Shown here piece by piece: positions 1-7,524 of a stretch of 28,567 nucleotides of DNA; the stretch's first letter is position 1; each line of letters starts with the position of its first letter. A program made the position numbers and the translations under genes. Source of the DNA: an uncultured Muribaculaceae bacterium (GTDB lineage Bacteria; Bacteroidota; Bacteroidia; Bacteroidales; Muribaculaceae). The notes under the pieces were generated by a model. That model had not been told where the DNA came from, ran no database searches, and worked only from the letters and a program-made list of their open reading frames with translations. Where the stretch lies: assembly GCA_910577585.1 (NCBI GenBank), contig CAJTNN010000028.1, forward strand, positions 1 to 28,567, read 5' to 3'.

Positions 1-150
1 AGAAGCCTCAAACACCTTGAAGACAACATTGCAGCAGCCAATGTAACCTATACTCAGGAGGAAATGGCAGAAATCAATGCCACCCTCAACACAATAGTTA
101 TCCAAGGTAACCGCTATAACAGCAACAACCAATCCCATATTGGGAACTAA
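1..150 (+). CDS. Aldo/keto reductase, C-terminal fragment (cut by window edge)
   Basis: The reading frame is open from base 1 to a TAA at 148-150 and gives the last 49 residues of a protein whose 5' part lies outside the window. The peptide (LKHLEDNIAAANV..YTQEEMAEINATLN) matches the C-terminal helix region of NADPH-dependent aldo/keto reductases, where a conserved NI/NL and a late Leu/Thr-x-EE-helix help close over the cofactor. The catalytic residues are not visible. A second, complete aldo/keto reductase is encoded convergently at 830-1669, so the locus holds at least two members. The family assignment rests only on this short tail. Confidence 0.75.
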   Translation, partial: RSLKHLEDNIAAANVTYTQEEMAEINATLNTIVIQGNRYNSNNQSHIGN

Positions 151-175
151 CATATGAAGTCAGCTACACAGACAG

Positions 176-206
176 AGAAGGCAGGTCCACGAGGGGCCTG
201 CCTTCT
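176..206. terminator. Bidirectional terminator hairpin between convergent genes
   Basis: AGAAGGCAGG at 176-185 pairs perfectly with CCTGCCTTCT at 197-206, and three further pairs close a short loop. It lies between the aldo/keto reductase tail ending at 150 and the minus-strand flavodoxin ending at 241. The following sequence is AT-rich (TATATATA) rather than a clean T-run, so termination is inferred from stem strength and convergent context. Confidence 0.7.
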
Positions 207-240
207 ATATATATAAGTACTGAGTATGCTCTTAAGTATC

Positions 241-804
241 TTATTTGGAAATCCATTCTTTTATTGCGTCAGTGCTGGCAGGAAGCCGCAGTCCGGTGTG
301 CCAGTTGAGCGTAGGATATCCTTTTTATAATGTCGCGTCAGCCTCCGACATCGGACTCTCGTAGGATGTGCAGAAGGGGTACAGTTGCTTCCCTTCCAGA
401 TCTGTAGTGTCAAGGAATGTGCGGATTACGGCCGGCTCCTCATGCCACCATATCGGGAACCCGATATATACGGTATCATATTGGCTGAAATCCACATCCA
501 GAGGTTTGATCGCAGGACGTAGTGTCTGGTTAAGATGCTCCTGAGTGCAGCGGGATTGCTCGTTTACCCAATCCACATCTTCTGCTGAGTATGGTTCAGC
601 CGGAAATATTCTCATAATCGGCGCACCTGTCACCTGTGCCAACTTTTCAGCAGCAAGTTCAGTATTGCCTGAGTGGGTGAAATAGACTATTATTGATTTC
701 ATATTGTCATCTGATTTTGCGGCAGGTTCAGTCGCTGAAATGTTGAAGCTGAACAACATTGCGGCCATTGCCATAACCGAATTAATTATGTTCTTTAGTT
801 TCAT
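241..804 (-). pseudogene. Exported flavodoxin with in-frame premature stop
   Basis: From ATG at 804 the frame encodes a signal peptide (MKLKNIINSVMAMAAMLFSF) and a flavodoxin-like fold with an FMN phosphate loop (YFTHSGNTELAA) and the YIGFPIWW strand. A TAA at 325-327 ends it after 159 residues. In the same frame beyond that stop, 27 more sense codons encode KGYPTLNWHTGLRL..TDAIKEWISK, ending at a TAA at 241-243. That tail aligns with the C-terminus of the intact paralogue at 2924-3505 (AYPSLKFADGLLM..EEIKSWI), so one nonsense change truncated an otherwise intact gene. It lies 25 nt downstream of the aldo/keto reductase at 830-1669, in an apparent operon. Without the last strand and helix the product probably folds poorly; a strain-specific mutation or sequencing error is possible. 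Confidence 0.85.
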
Positions 805-829
805 GCTATTATTTGATTAGTTGAGATAC

Positions 830-1669
830 TTATCTCCATCCCATGAACATCTTTACAACTTCCGGATCGTGATGATCGAAAAAGAGGCTCTTCTTTGTAT
901 CAAGGGCTGCGATAGTCTTCATATCCTCCTCCGAGAGCTTAAAGTCGAAGATGTCAAGGTTCTGTTGCATACGCTCCACATGCACCGACTTCGGGATGAT
1001 TATCACATCGCGCTCAATGAGCCAGCGGAGAGCCACCTGTGCTACTGATTTTCCATACTTCTCCCCTATTGCCTTAAGCGTAGGATTGGTGAAGAAATTG
1101 TTACGTCCCTCGGCCAGAGGTGCCCATGCCATCATGTGAGTGCCAAACTCTTTCATGTACATCTGCGACTCTATCTGCTGGTCGAACACGTGTGTCTCTA
1201 CCTGATTGACCGCCGGCACAATCTCAACGTTGCTTGCAAGGTCGATGAAATGGTCAGGATAGAAATTGCTCACACCTATGGCGCGCACCTTACCCTCTTT
1301 GTAGGCTGCCTCAAGGGCCCGGTATGCGCCATAGCGGTCGCAGAAAGGTTGGTGCAGGAGCATGAGGTCGATGTAATCTGTGCCGAGTTTGCGCAGACTT
1401 TCATCTATAGAGGCCTTTGCCTTGTCGAACCCATAGTTGGATATCCATACCTTTGACACAAGGAACAACTCTTGGCGTGGAATGCCACTTTTCTTAACGG
1501 CAGCCCCTACTCCTTCCTCGTTATGATACGCCTGCGCGGTATCGATCATACGGTATCCCACTCCCAGTGCTTCCGACACACAACGCTCACACTCAGCCGG
1601 AGATACCTGATACACTCCGTAGCCAATCTGGGGCATCACGACCCCGTTGTTTAAGGTCACTGTCTTCAT
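830..1669 (-). CDS. Aldo/keto reductase (2,5-diketogluconate reductase-like)
   Basis: This complete 279-residue NAD(P)H-dependent carbonyl reductase has the usual family length and a TIM-barrel pattern. The catalytic tetrad is visible: D43 and Y48 (DTAQAY), K73 (LVSKVW) and H106 (LLHQPF). The GVSNFYPDH segment and the cofactor-clamp region IIIPKSVHVERMQQNLDIFDFKLS are also present. There is no signal peptide, so it is cytosolic. It is the first gene of a two-gene minus-strand operon with the broken flavodoxin. A -7 element (TAAATTTG on the minus strand) lies 38 nt upstream of the start, and the remains of an AraC regulator diverge from the other side. The physiological substrate cannot be read from sequence. 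Confidence 0.92.
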   Translation of the reverse strand: MKTVTLNNGVVMPQIGYGVYQVSPAECERCVSEALGVGYRMIDTAQAYHNEEGVGAAVKKSGIPRQELFLVSKVWISNYGFDKAKASIDESLRKLGTDYIDLMLLHQPFCDRYGAYRALEAAYKEGKVRAIGVSNFYPDHFIDLASNVEIVPAVNQVETHVFDQQIESQMYMKEFGTHMMAWAPLAEGRNNFFTNPTLKAIGEKYGKSVAQVALRWLIERDVIIIPKSVHVERMQQNLDIFDFKLSEEDMKTIAALDTKKSLFFDHHDPEVVKMFMGWR

Positions 1670-1706
1670 ATTGTAGGTATATTTGTAGTTTAAAATCAGT
1701 TCATTG

Positions 1707-1714
1707 CAAATTTA
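1707..1714 (-). promoter_or_regulatory. -7 promoter element for the aldo/keto reductase operon
   Basis: On the minus strand the octamer reads TAAATTTG, an exact match to the Bacteroidetes TAnnTTTG -7 consensus. It lies 38 nt before the start codon at 1669. No convincing -33 TTTG was seen at the expected spacing. Confidence 0.6.
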
Positions 1715-1854
1715 ACGCTTCCCATCGGTTGATGCTTAATACAGACTTCTGTAAGTTTGTCCATTTTTTCAGTAAGTAGCTGCAGTGGGAGTGAATCTCG
1801 TGCCGCACAAAAAGAAAAAACATGGTAATATAGAGCTGATTCGCGATTTATTAC

Positions 1855-1862
1855 TATTTTTG
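1855..1862 (+). promoter_or_regulatory. -7 promoter element of the AraC remnant
   Basis: TATTTTTG matches the TAnnTTTG consensus and lies 21 nt before the ATG at 1883. Its survival shows that the AraC gene was once expressed divergently from the aldo/keto reductase operon. Confidence 0.55.
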
Positions 1863-1882
1863 CGACAGCAAACGATATCCAT

Positions 1883-2143
1883 ATGGCTGACGAAGCATTA
1901 TTCGACAAAATCATCATCACTGACTCCTTGACTGAAATAGCCTCCGATAAGATGGATGGTTACCTCACTCACGCGCTCTGCCTTGACGGCAACATGGAGT
2001 TTGTTTTCAACGGGAAGCGACTCACTTTTGGTGATGATAGTCCGCAAGGGTGGACTTGTCGGGAATATGTGCGTCTCTGATGATTTTTCAGCCGTTACGT
2101 TCAGAACAACCTCGGCATGAGCCCCTCCGACTACCGGGAATAG
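1883..2143 (+). pseudogene. AraC-family regulator remnant (large internal deletion)
   Basis: An ATG at 1883 opens a 65-codon frame (DKIIITDSLTEIASDKMDGYLTHALCLDGNMEFVFNGKRLTFGDD) that matches the extreme N-terminus of a Bacteroidales AraC-type regulator. It stops at 2078-2080. Immediately downstream, 2087-2143 encodes FSRYVQNNLGMSPSDYRE followed by TAG, the last helix of an AraC helix-turn-helix domain; SDD in another frame just before it fits the preceding turn. The two ends of a roughly 290-residue protein are therefore joined with about 200 codons missing and a frame disturbance. The gene cannot encode a regulator. It diverges from the aldo/keto reductase/flavodoxin operon and was plausibly its regulator. 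Confidence 0.85.
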
Positions 2144-2195
2144 GATGGTGCGGATATCCTCTTTTGATATTTAATCTTTTCACGAAAAAACAAGA

Positions 2196-2606
2196 ATGAA
2201 CAGAGAATATACACCCGAAAGAATTACTCATCTCGAACCCGACGATATCTTTGTATTCGGCAGCAATCTGCTGGGGCGGCACGCCGGGGGCGCGGCACGC
2301 ACCGCTTACCGTAAGTTTGGCGCCATATGGGGCCAGGGGGTCGGCATACAGGGACAGTCATACGCCATCCCCACAATGCAGGGCGGCATTGAGACCATCC
2401 GACCGTATGTCGACGAGTTCATAAATCTGGCTCGAGAGTGGGATCAGAATACATTCTATGTCACAAGAATCGGCTGTGGTATAGCAGGGTTTACCGATGA
2501 GGAGATTGCGCCGCTCTTTGATGAGGCCTACGATCTGTACAATGTGCGCCTGCCGAAATCATTTGCAGACATCATTGAGCGCAGGCGCAAGGAGCAACGC
2601 CGTTAA
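2196..2606 (+). CDS. Macro-domain-like small protein (A1S_2505-type)
   Basis: The 136-residue soluble protein has an early DDIFVFGSNLLGRHAGGAARTAYRKFGA segment followed by GQGVGIQGQSYAIPTM, the pattern of the small macro-related family often annotated as phage A1S_2505-like. The Asn and Gly-rich loop would bind an ADP-ribose-like ligand. The FYVTRIGCGIAGF stretch is the second half of that pocket. No catalytic role is demonstrated for the family as far as I can state. The last codons (Q-R-R-stop) lie inside the terminal inverted repeat of a foldback element starting at 2595, so the native C-terminus may have been changed by insertion. The upstream gene is the AraC remnant. Confidence 0.7.
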   Translation: MNREYTPERITHLEPDDIFVFGSNLLGRHAGGAARTAYRKFGAIWGQGVGIQGQSYAIPTMQGGIETIRPYVDEFINLAREWDQNTFYVTRIGCGIAGFTDEEIAPLFDEAYDLYNVRLPKSFADIIERRRKEQRR

Positions 2607-2790
2607 GTTAAGAAAGGGCCTGAATATCTCATAATCGGTAAGATGGGGAAGGAATTTAAGGGCGCGGATCTCTTCGCTTGTCGCTGCGCGCCTGCGCCGC
2701 GGATGGGAAGGATTAACGCGGATTCAATTTCCTTACACATCTTCCATGCCAACTCAGCCAAACTTGTATCCCCTTAACTTAACGGCGTTG
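2595..2790. repeat. Foldback MITE-like element, family 3, full copy
   Basis: Perfect 18-bp terminal inverted repeats, CAACGCCGTTAAGTTAAG at 2595-2612 and its complement at 2773-2790, enclose about 160 bp. Inner arms also pair (AAGATGGGGAAGGAATT near 2640 with AATTTCCTTACACATCTT near 2725), so the strand can fold into a long hairpin with a GC-rich tip around 2673-2700. No ORF is present. A partial inverted copy is at 8521-8654 and a diverged fragment at 24168-24243. The element occupies most of the 2607-2923 gap; I see nothing else in that gap except the promoter at 2893-2900. Confidence 0.8.
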
Positions 2791-2892
2791 GGCGCAAGGA
2801 GGGCAATGATGATGGGAAGATGACATAGTAGGTTACGTAAAATTGGTAGTAATATCCGCAATATTTATAAAGTCATACCGATTGACAATTTA

Positions 2893-2900
2893 TAAATTTG
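2893..2900 (+). promoter_or_regulatory. -7 promoter element for flavodoxin/cupin-CMD operon
   Basis: TAAATTTG matches the TAnnTTTG consensus and lies 23 nt upstream of the flavodoxin start at 2924. No good -33 element was identified. Confidence 0.6.
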
Positions 2901-2923
2901 CATCAGATTAATTTTTACTTCCA

Positions 2924-3505
2924 ATGAAAAGACTACTATATTCTGCGGTGGCTCTGGCAGCTGCCGGCAGTTCGCTGCAATCATGCGCGAATAAGAAGCC
3001 TGCTGATAATCAGCAGGTGCTTCCAGAGAATGCTAAAGCAATTGTGTGTTACTTCTCTGCTACAGGTACCACCGAGAGAGCGGCACAACGCATTGCTGCC
3101 CTTACCGGAGCCGCCACTCATCAGATTGCTCCCGCCGAGCCATACTCGGCCGCCGACCTCGACTGGCGCGACTCGCTTTCGCGCTGCTACGTGGAGATGC
3201 ACAATCCTCAGTCGCGCCCCGCACTTAAAGATTCTGTCACAGATATGTCAGAGTACTCTGTAGTGTTCATCGGCTACCCCAACTGGTGGAACACACACCC
3301 CACAATCATCAACACCTTTATAGAATCTAATAATCTGCAGGGCAAAACAATTGTGCCCTTCATGACCTCCGGCGGAAGCACCATCTCAAATAGCGAGAAG
3401 GAACTGCGCCAGGCATATCCATCGCTCAAATTTGCCGACGGGCTGCTGATGAATGATGTGTCCGACGAGGAAATCAAATCCTGGATCATGAGTGCCGGAA
3501 TGTAA
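2924..3505 (+). CDS. Lipoprotein flavodoxin
   Basis: The 193-residue protein begins with a lipoprotein signal (MKRLLYSAVALAAAGSSLQSC) whose lipobox LQSC places the acylated Cys at position 21, so it should be membrane-anchored outside the cytoplasm. The flavodoxin fold follows: phosphate-binding loop YFSATGTTERAA near residues 44-55, PAEPYSAADLDW, then VVFIGYPNWWNTHPTIINTF and PFMTSGGSTISNSE, typical of the Bacteroidales flavodoxin_4 type. It would carry non-covalent FMN and shuttle electrons. It is a paralogue of the broken gene at 241-804. The next gene starts 15 nt downstream, so the two are co-transcribed. An extracytoplasmic flavodoxin is unusual, because classical flavodoxins are cytosolic. 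Confidence 0.88.
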   Translation: MKRLLYSAVALAAAGSSLQSCANKKPADNQQVLPENAKAIVCYFSATGTTERAAQRIAALTGAATHQIAPAEPYSAADLDWRDSLSRCYVEMHNPQSRPALKDSVTDMSEYSVVFIGYPNWWNTHPTIINTFIESNNLQGKTIVPFMTSGGSTISNSEKELRQAYPSLKFADGLLMNDVSDEEIKSWIMSAGM

Positions 3506-3520
3506 ATTCGAAACGCAGTT

Positions 3521-4624
3521 ATGAAACGTTTTATCTTATCCCTATTGCTATCACTACCCATAATCTGCATGGCTATGACTGTAGAAAACTTCACTCAACC
3601 CTATCCCGCCGGGGAGGCTATGACGGGAAACCCCAACTTCAGCGGCACAGCATGGCTCTATCCTATGAGCCACGTGGCGGAGCTGAATGTGCCCATGTAT
3701 AATGTGACCTTCGAGCCCGGCTGCCGCAACAATTGGCATAGGCATAGCGGCGGCCAGATACTCATAGCCACCGCAGGCGCAGGATATTATCAGGAGAAGG
3801 GGCAACCCGCTCGTCGCCTTCTTCCAGGCGACATCGTGGAGATAGCTCCCGATGTGGAGCACTGGCATGGAGCGGCTCCGGATAGCTGGTTTGCGCATAT
3901 CGCCATCGAATGCAACCCGCAGTCAAATACAGTGACCTGGCTGCAGCCGGTGGCCGAGGCTGATTATCTCTCGGCTAGTGCCAATACAGCCGAAGCCACA
4001 CTCCTGTCTCCGCGCCAACGCGCCATAGTGGCTATCGCATCGTATGCGGCTGTCGGAAATCAGGAGGCACTCTCTCACTCTCTCATCGAGGGGCTGGAGG
4101 CCGGATTGAGCGTGAATGAAATCAAGGAGATACTCATCCAGGTGTATGCCTATTGCGGATTCCCAAGGAGTCTGACGGCACTTGGCGTATTTAAGAGTGT
4201 GCTTGATGAGCGCACTGCCGCCGGCATAACTGACAATGAGGGTGAAAGCGCTGCCGTAGTCAGCGAAATCGATAAGTTCGGTCAGGGAGCCGCTACGCTG
4301 AGTGAGCTTTCCGGCATACCCGTAGATGCTCCTGCCGCATGGTACGAGGAGTTTGCTCCCGGCATCAACCGCTTCTTGAAGGAGCATCTTTTCGCCGATA
4401 TATTTGGGCGTGGTGTGCTGTCGTCTACAGATCGTGAGCTGGCCACCGTATCCATGCTTACAGCTCTCGGTGGTGTCGAACCCATGGCTGCCGGCCACAT
4501 CGGCATATGTCGCCACATCGGTCTGACTACGCCGCAACTCAATGCGATGCTTGACATTGTAGGGCATAACATCAGTCCCTCTAAAGCGGCCTCCATCCGC
4601 AAGATTGTCGAGGCTCAACATTGA
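3521..4624 (+). CDS. Exported cupin-carboxymuconolactone decarboxylase-like fusion
   Basis: This 367-residue protein starts with a signal peptide (MKRFILSLLLSLPIICMAM). Residues about 55-130 form a cupin with metal ligands in NWHRHSGGQ (H73, H75, Q79) and EHWHG (H114, H116). Residues about 165-230 and 285-360 form two CMD/AhpD-like helical repeats (LSPRQRAIVAIASYAAVGN, EIKEILIQVYAYCGFPRS, and STDRELATVSMLTALGG). The first repeat has a single Cys in YCGFPR, not a CxxC, so it looks like a CMD-type enzyme rather than a thiol peroxidase. It follows the lipoprotein flavodoxin in the same operon, pointing to a redox or detoxification role in the periplasm. The substrate is unknown. Confidence 0.88.
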   Translation: MKRFILSLLLSLPIICMAMTVENFTQPYPAGEAMTGNPNFSGTAWLYPMSHVAELNVPMYNVTFEPGCRNNWHRHSGGQILIATAGAGYYQEKGQPARRLLPGDIVEIAPDVEHWHGAAPDSWFAHIAIECNPQSNTVTWLQPVAEADYLSASANTAEATLLSPRQRAIVAIASYAAVGNQEALSHSLIEGLEAGLSVNEIKEILIQVYAYCGFPRSLTALGVFKSVLDERTAAGITDNEGESAAVVSEIDKFGQGAATLSELSGIPVDAPAAWYEEFAPGINRFLKEHLFADIFGRGVLSSTDRELATVSMLTALGGVEPMAAGHIGICRHIGLTTPQLNAMLDIVGHNISPSKAASIRKIVEAQH

Positions 4625-4649
4625 TTTATTGTTGCACAGACTATATTGC

Positions 4650-4688
4650 ATGGCGCAACCCATTTTCTCTTTGGGTTGCGCCATTTTT
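4650..4688 (+). terminator. Rho-independent terminator
   Basis: ATGGCGCAACCCA at 4650-4662 pairs perfectly with TGGGTTGCGCCAT ending at 4684, with a 9-nt loop and a following T-run (TTTTT). It lies 25 nt after the cupin-CMD stop and ends that operon. This is the cleanest terminator in the window. Confidence 0.9.
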
Positions 4689-4857
4689 ACGATAGCATGG
4701 TCCGACAAGTCCGACAGAATCCAGCATGGCGACACTGTGATCATGCAGGCTCTTTGCAATCATAGTTGGATGATTTGAATTTTTATCATTTACCTTTTGA
4801 GTTCAGTGGTATAAATAGGTGACAATAAAATTTTGTCAGCACAATTATTTGAATGAC

Positions 4858-6933
4858 ATGAAAATCTCACGACTGTTGACATCCGTCACCCTGATGGGGG
4901 CTATCTGCCTCGGCGGCGCCAACGCCACTGCAAAATCAAAGTCCCTCTCCTATAACTATTCGCGAGCCCTTGAAGAGGTAGAAAGGGGCAACAATCAACT
5001 CGCCATAGAATTCTTCGCCAAAGAATTGGCGGATCATCCCAAAGATGGGTATGCATATATGGCCATGGCATCGTTGCTTTTCGATACCTCCGCTTATGGA
5101 GATGCACGCGATGCTGTTGAGTCGGCCATCAAGTATGTGCCTAAGAGGGATAAGTCATCCCGGGCGCTGCTGCATCGGCTTCGCAGTCAGTTGCACACTA
5201 TCGGAAAGGATACTATCAGTGCATATGCAGATTTGGCCCAGGCCATCAAATTGAACCCCGATGATACCGACGCTTATGAGAAAAGAGGCCAACTCTATTT
5301 TGAGCAGAATAGATATGATGAGAGCGATGCTGATTACACCCGGCTGCTGGCGCTTGAACCCGGCGGTGTGATGGGCGACATGGGATTGGGACGTAACGCG
5401 TTCTACCGCAAAGACTATGCAGGTGCGCTGGCCCATTATGATAAAATCGTGGCCCTTAATGCTGGCGACTACTCATCAGGTTATTCATTCAGAGCCGAAA
5501 CGTATCTGGCAATGGGCGAATATCTGAAGGCTATCGATGATATTTGCAAGGCTTTGGAAATAAATAGCGACAACAAGGCCTACAGATTGCTCTATGATTT
5601 CCCGGCAGATCAGACTAATCTCGTGACAGCCAAACTAAGAGCCCTTGCGATGAGGCATCCCTATACGGGTGAGTACAAATATTATGCCGGTCAGATTCTT
5701 AATAGCAAAAGACGCTACGAAGAGTCGAATGCCATATTGGAGGAAGCCTTGGAAATCGAACAACGCCGGGAAATATTCGGAGTAATCTCCGACAACTATG
5801 CCCAGATGGGTGACTACGCCACTGCCCTATCTATCGTTGAGCGTGGGCTTGAGATTGATCCCGATGATACCCCCTTGCTGATAAGACGCGCCGACATATT
5901 TGGTGAGTCGGGCGATTTGGAGGGTGCGATTGCCGAGTGGTCGCGCGTCATTGACCTCAACCCCGATTTCTTCTATGGCTATTATCGCAGGGGATGGTTT
6001 GAAGATAACGCGGAGAAAAATGATGAGGCTCTCGCTGACTATGAAATGGCTATCACTCTTAATCCCACATACGCGTATTCCTATACAGGCAAAGGCGATG
6101 TGCTTTTGAGAAAAGGGGAGAATGAGAAAGCCGAAGAGGCATATGCCAAAGTTTTGGAGTTGGAAATGGTGCCCGAAGAATATTCATGTGCCATGTATGC
6201 TCTGCTTGCCCTTGGCCGGCGTGATGAGGCCGTGGAATATTTGGAAAAAGTAATCGCAACCGATGTGGAAGATCCCGGCAATTATTACGATGCCGCGTGC
6301 TTTACCTGCCTACTTGGCGACCCCGAAAAAGCGATGTCATATTTGCAGACAGCTCTTGAAAAGGGATACCGACGCATCGCTCATGTCCGTCACGACGATG
6401 ATCTTGCCCCAGTGCGTGCAATGCCCGAGTTTGAGGAGATGATACGTCCGTATGAAGAGAAGGTCTCGGTTGTAACGCGCACCCGCGACGCGGTTCCTGA
6501 CTCCGAAGCAATTTCGCTATCCGACGACATTGAGATACCCTTCATCCCCACCGGAGGGGTGACTGAAGTAAGTTGCACAATCAACGACCTTCCGCTGAAA
6601 TTCATCTTCGACACCGGCGCAAGCACTGTGTCTTTATCGATGGTCGAAGCCAATTTCATGATGAAGAACGGTTATCTGAAGCACAGCGATGTCGTGGGCT
6701 CACAGAATTTCTTCGATGCCAACGGCGACATCTCGGAGGGCACCGTCATCAACCTCCGCAAGATTGACTTCGGAGGCCTGAAGCTCGACAATGTACGTGC
6801 ATCAGTGGTTCGCAATCAGAAAGCCCCCCTGCTACTCGGACAAACTGTGCTCGGACGTCTCGGCAAAATTGAGATCGACAACACACGCCGCAAGCTCATC
6901 ATCACTCCCCGCACCACCTCTGATGTCGAATAA
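4858..6933 (+). CDS. Exported TPR protein with C-terminal retropepsin-like aspartic protease
   Basis: I chose the ATG at 4858 because it gives a clean signal peptide (MKISRLLTSVTLMGAICLGGANATA); a GTG 39 nt upstream adds an untypical leader. The 691-residue protein has about ten tetratricopeptide-type repeats over residues 30-530 (for example AIKLNPDDTDAYEKRGQLYF and VIDLNPDFFYGYYRRGWF). A single aspartic protease domain follows at about residues 555-685, with the catalytic motif FDTGAST (Asp585) and a later hydrophobic-Gly segment (LLLGQTVLGRLGKIEID). One retropepsin domain supplies half an active site, so dimerisation would be needed. It follows a terminator and is probably monocistronic. 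A periplasmic protease with TPR substrate recognition is my inference. Confidence 0.88.
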   Translation: MKISRLLTSVTLMGAICLGGANATAKSKSLSYNYSRALEEVERGNNQLAIEFFAKELADHPKDGYAYMAMASLLFDTSAYGDARDAVESAIKYVPKRDKSSRALLHRLRSQLHTIGKDTISAYADLAQAIKLNPDDTDAYEKRGQLYFEQNRYDESDADYTRLLALEPGGVMGDMGLGRNAFYRKDYAGALAHYDKIVALNAGDYSSGYSFRAETYLAMGEYLKAIDDICKALEINSDNKAYRLLYDFPADQTNLVTAKLRALAMRHPYTGEYKYYAGQILNSKRRYEESNAILEEALEIEQRREIFGVISDNYAQMGDYATALSIVERGLEIDPDDTPLLIRRADIFGESGDLEGAIAEWSRVIDLNPDFFYGYYRRGWFEDNAEKNDEALADYEMAITLNPTYAYSYTGKGDVLLRKGENEKAEEAYAKVLELEMVPEEYSCAMYALLALGRRDEAVEYLEKVIATDVEDPGNYYDAACFTCLLGDPEKAMSYLQTALEKGYRRIAHVRHDDDLAPVRAMPEFEEMIRPYEEKVSVVTRTRDAVPDSEAISLSDDIEIPFIPTGGVTEVSCTINDLPLKFIFDTGASTVSLSMVEANFMMKNGYLKHSDVVGSQNFFDANGDISEGTVINLRKIDFGGLKLDNVRASVVRNQKAPLLLGQTVLGRLGKIEIDNTRRKLIITPRTTSDVE

Positions 6934-7072
6934 TTCCACAACCCCAACCGCCCCTTGCATTCGGTATGAATCAATACTTTATAGCTTTCTCCTTGATACG
7001 CCCTGTCATCGAGGTAGCCCGTAGGAAAAATTGAAAAATAAAGTTGCGTAAGACAACAGAATTCCAATTGCT

Positions 7073-7103
7073 ATTGCAGTTTGACGAAAATTTATTAAAT
7101 TTG
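7073..7103 (+). promoter_or_regulatory. Promoter of the structured leader
   Basis: A -7 element TAAATTTG at 7096-7103 matches the TAnnTTTG consensus. ATTG at 7073-7076 lies 19 nt upstream as a partial -33 element. Transcription should start near 7108-7111, far upstream of the next clear gene at 7525. Confidence 0.6.
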
Positions 7104-7107
7104 CGCA

Positions 7108-7370
7108 TGCATATGGGCACGACTGCCCATTGCAGACATATTTAATGAGCGTCAAACTCTCAGTTATCTGATACTGGAAATCTGGACAATTTTCAATCTA
7201 CGCAGATGACAGGCAATGACGCTCACGCTCGGGTGTATATCAAAGTCCTACGGACTGCCATATATGCTTCAAGCGTGAGCTTTTTACTTGTTACTCGTAG
7301 ATGGCAGTCCAGAGCCTCAGTATGGTAACATCGTAAAGAAGTTCACGCTTCTTTTAGTTTATCAAACTAA
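7108..7370 (+). ncRNA. Structured leader or small RNA with terminator/antiterminator-like pairing
   Basis: Downstream of a good promoter the sequence folds repeatedly. ATGGGCA 7113-7119 pairs with TGCCCAT 7124-7130. GAGCGTCA 7147-7154 pairs with TGACGCTC 7217-7224 and closes a 62-nt domain. GCTCACGCT 7221-7229 pairs with AGCGTGAGC 7272-7280, followed by TTTTT 7281-7285, an intrinsic-terminator shape. GGACTGCCAT 7252-7261 can instead pair with ATGGCAGTCC 7301-7310. Two more hairpins follow (7335-7354 and 7354-7370). The first helix and the terminator share 7221-7224, so they compete. This could be a riboswitch-like attenuator for the gene at 7525 or a free-standing small RNA ending at 7285, for example a 6S-type RNA. 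I do not recognise a known class. Confidence 0.55.
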
Positions 7371-7387
7371 TAAACCGGCATATCGCA

Positions 7388-7510
7388 ATGAATACGACTT
7401 TAACAACACCTGCCTTCTTCCAACCTTGCCATCCCCATGTCAAGGGGCCTACCACTGACTCAATGAGTATTACTGACAATTCTACTAACTCAGGAAACGC
7501 TGGCAACTAA
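7388..7510 (+). CDS. Possible 40-residue small ORF before the membrane protein gene
   Basis: An ATG at 7388 opens 40 codons ending with TAA at 7508-7510, only 14 nt before the ATG of the next gene. The product is rich in Thr, Ser, Asn and Pro (it begins MNTTLTTPAFFQPCHPHV) with no transmembrane stretch or recognised domain. Its position at the end of a structured leader could make it a leader peptide or coupling ORF. It could equally be chance, since its composition does not resemble the neighbouring proteins. I list it with low confidence. Confidence 0.25.
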   Translation: MNTTLTTPAFFQPCHPHVKGPTTDSMSITDNSTNSGNAGN

Positions 7511-7524
7511 GAGGCACGAACGGA

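Noticed and set aside
3923..4759. 278-codon minus-strand open frame opposite the cupin-CMD gene
   Set aside because: It runs antisense to clear cupin and CMD homology, has no recognisable motif and crosses the terminator at 4650-4688.
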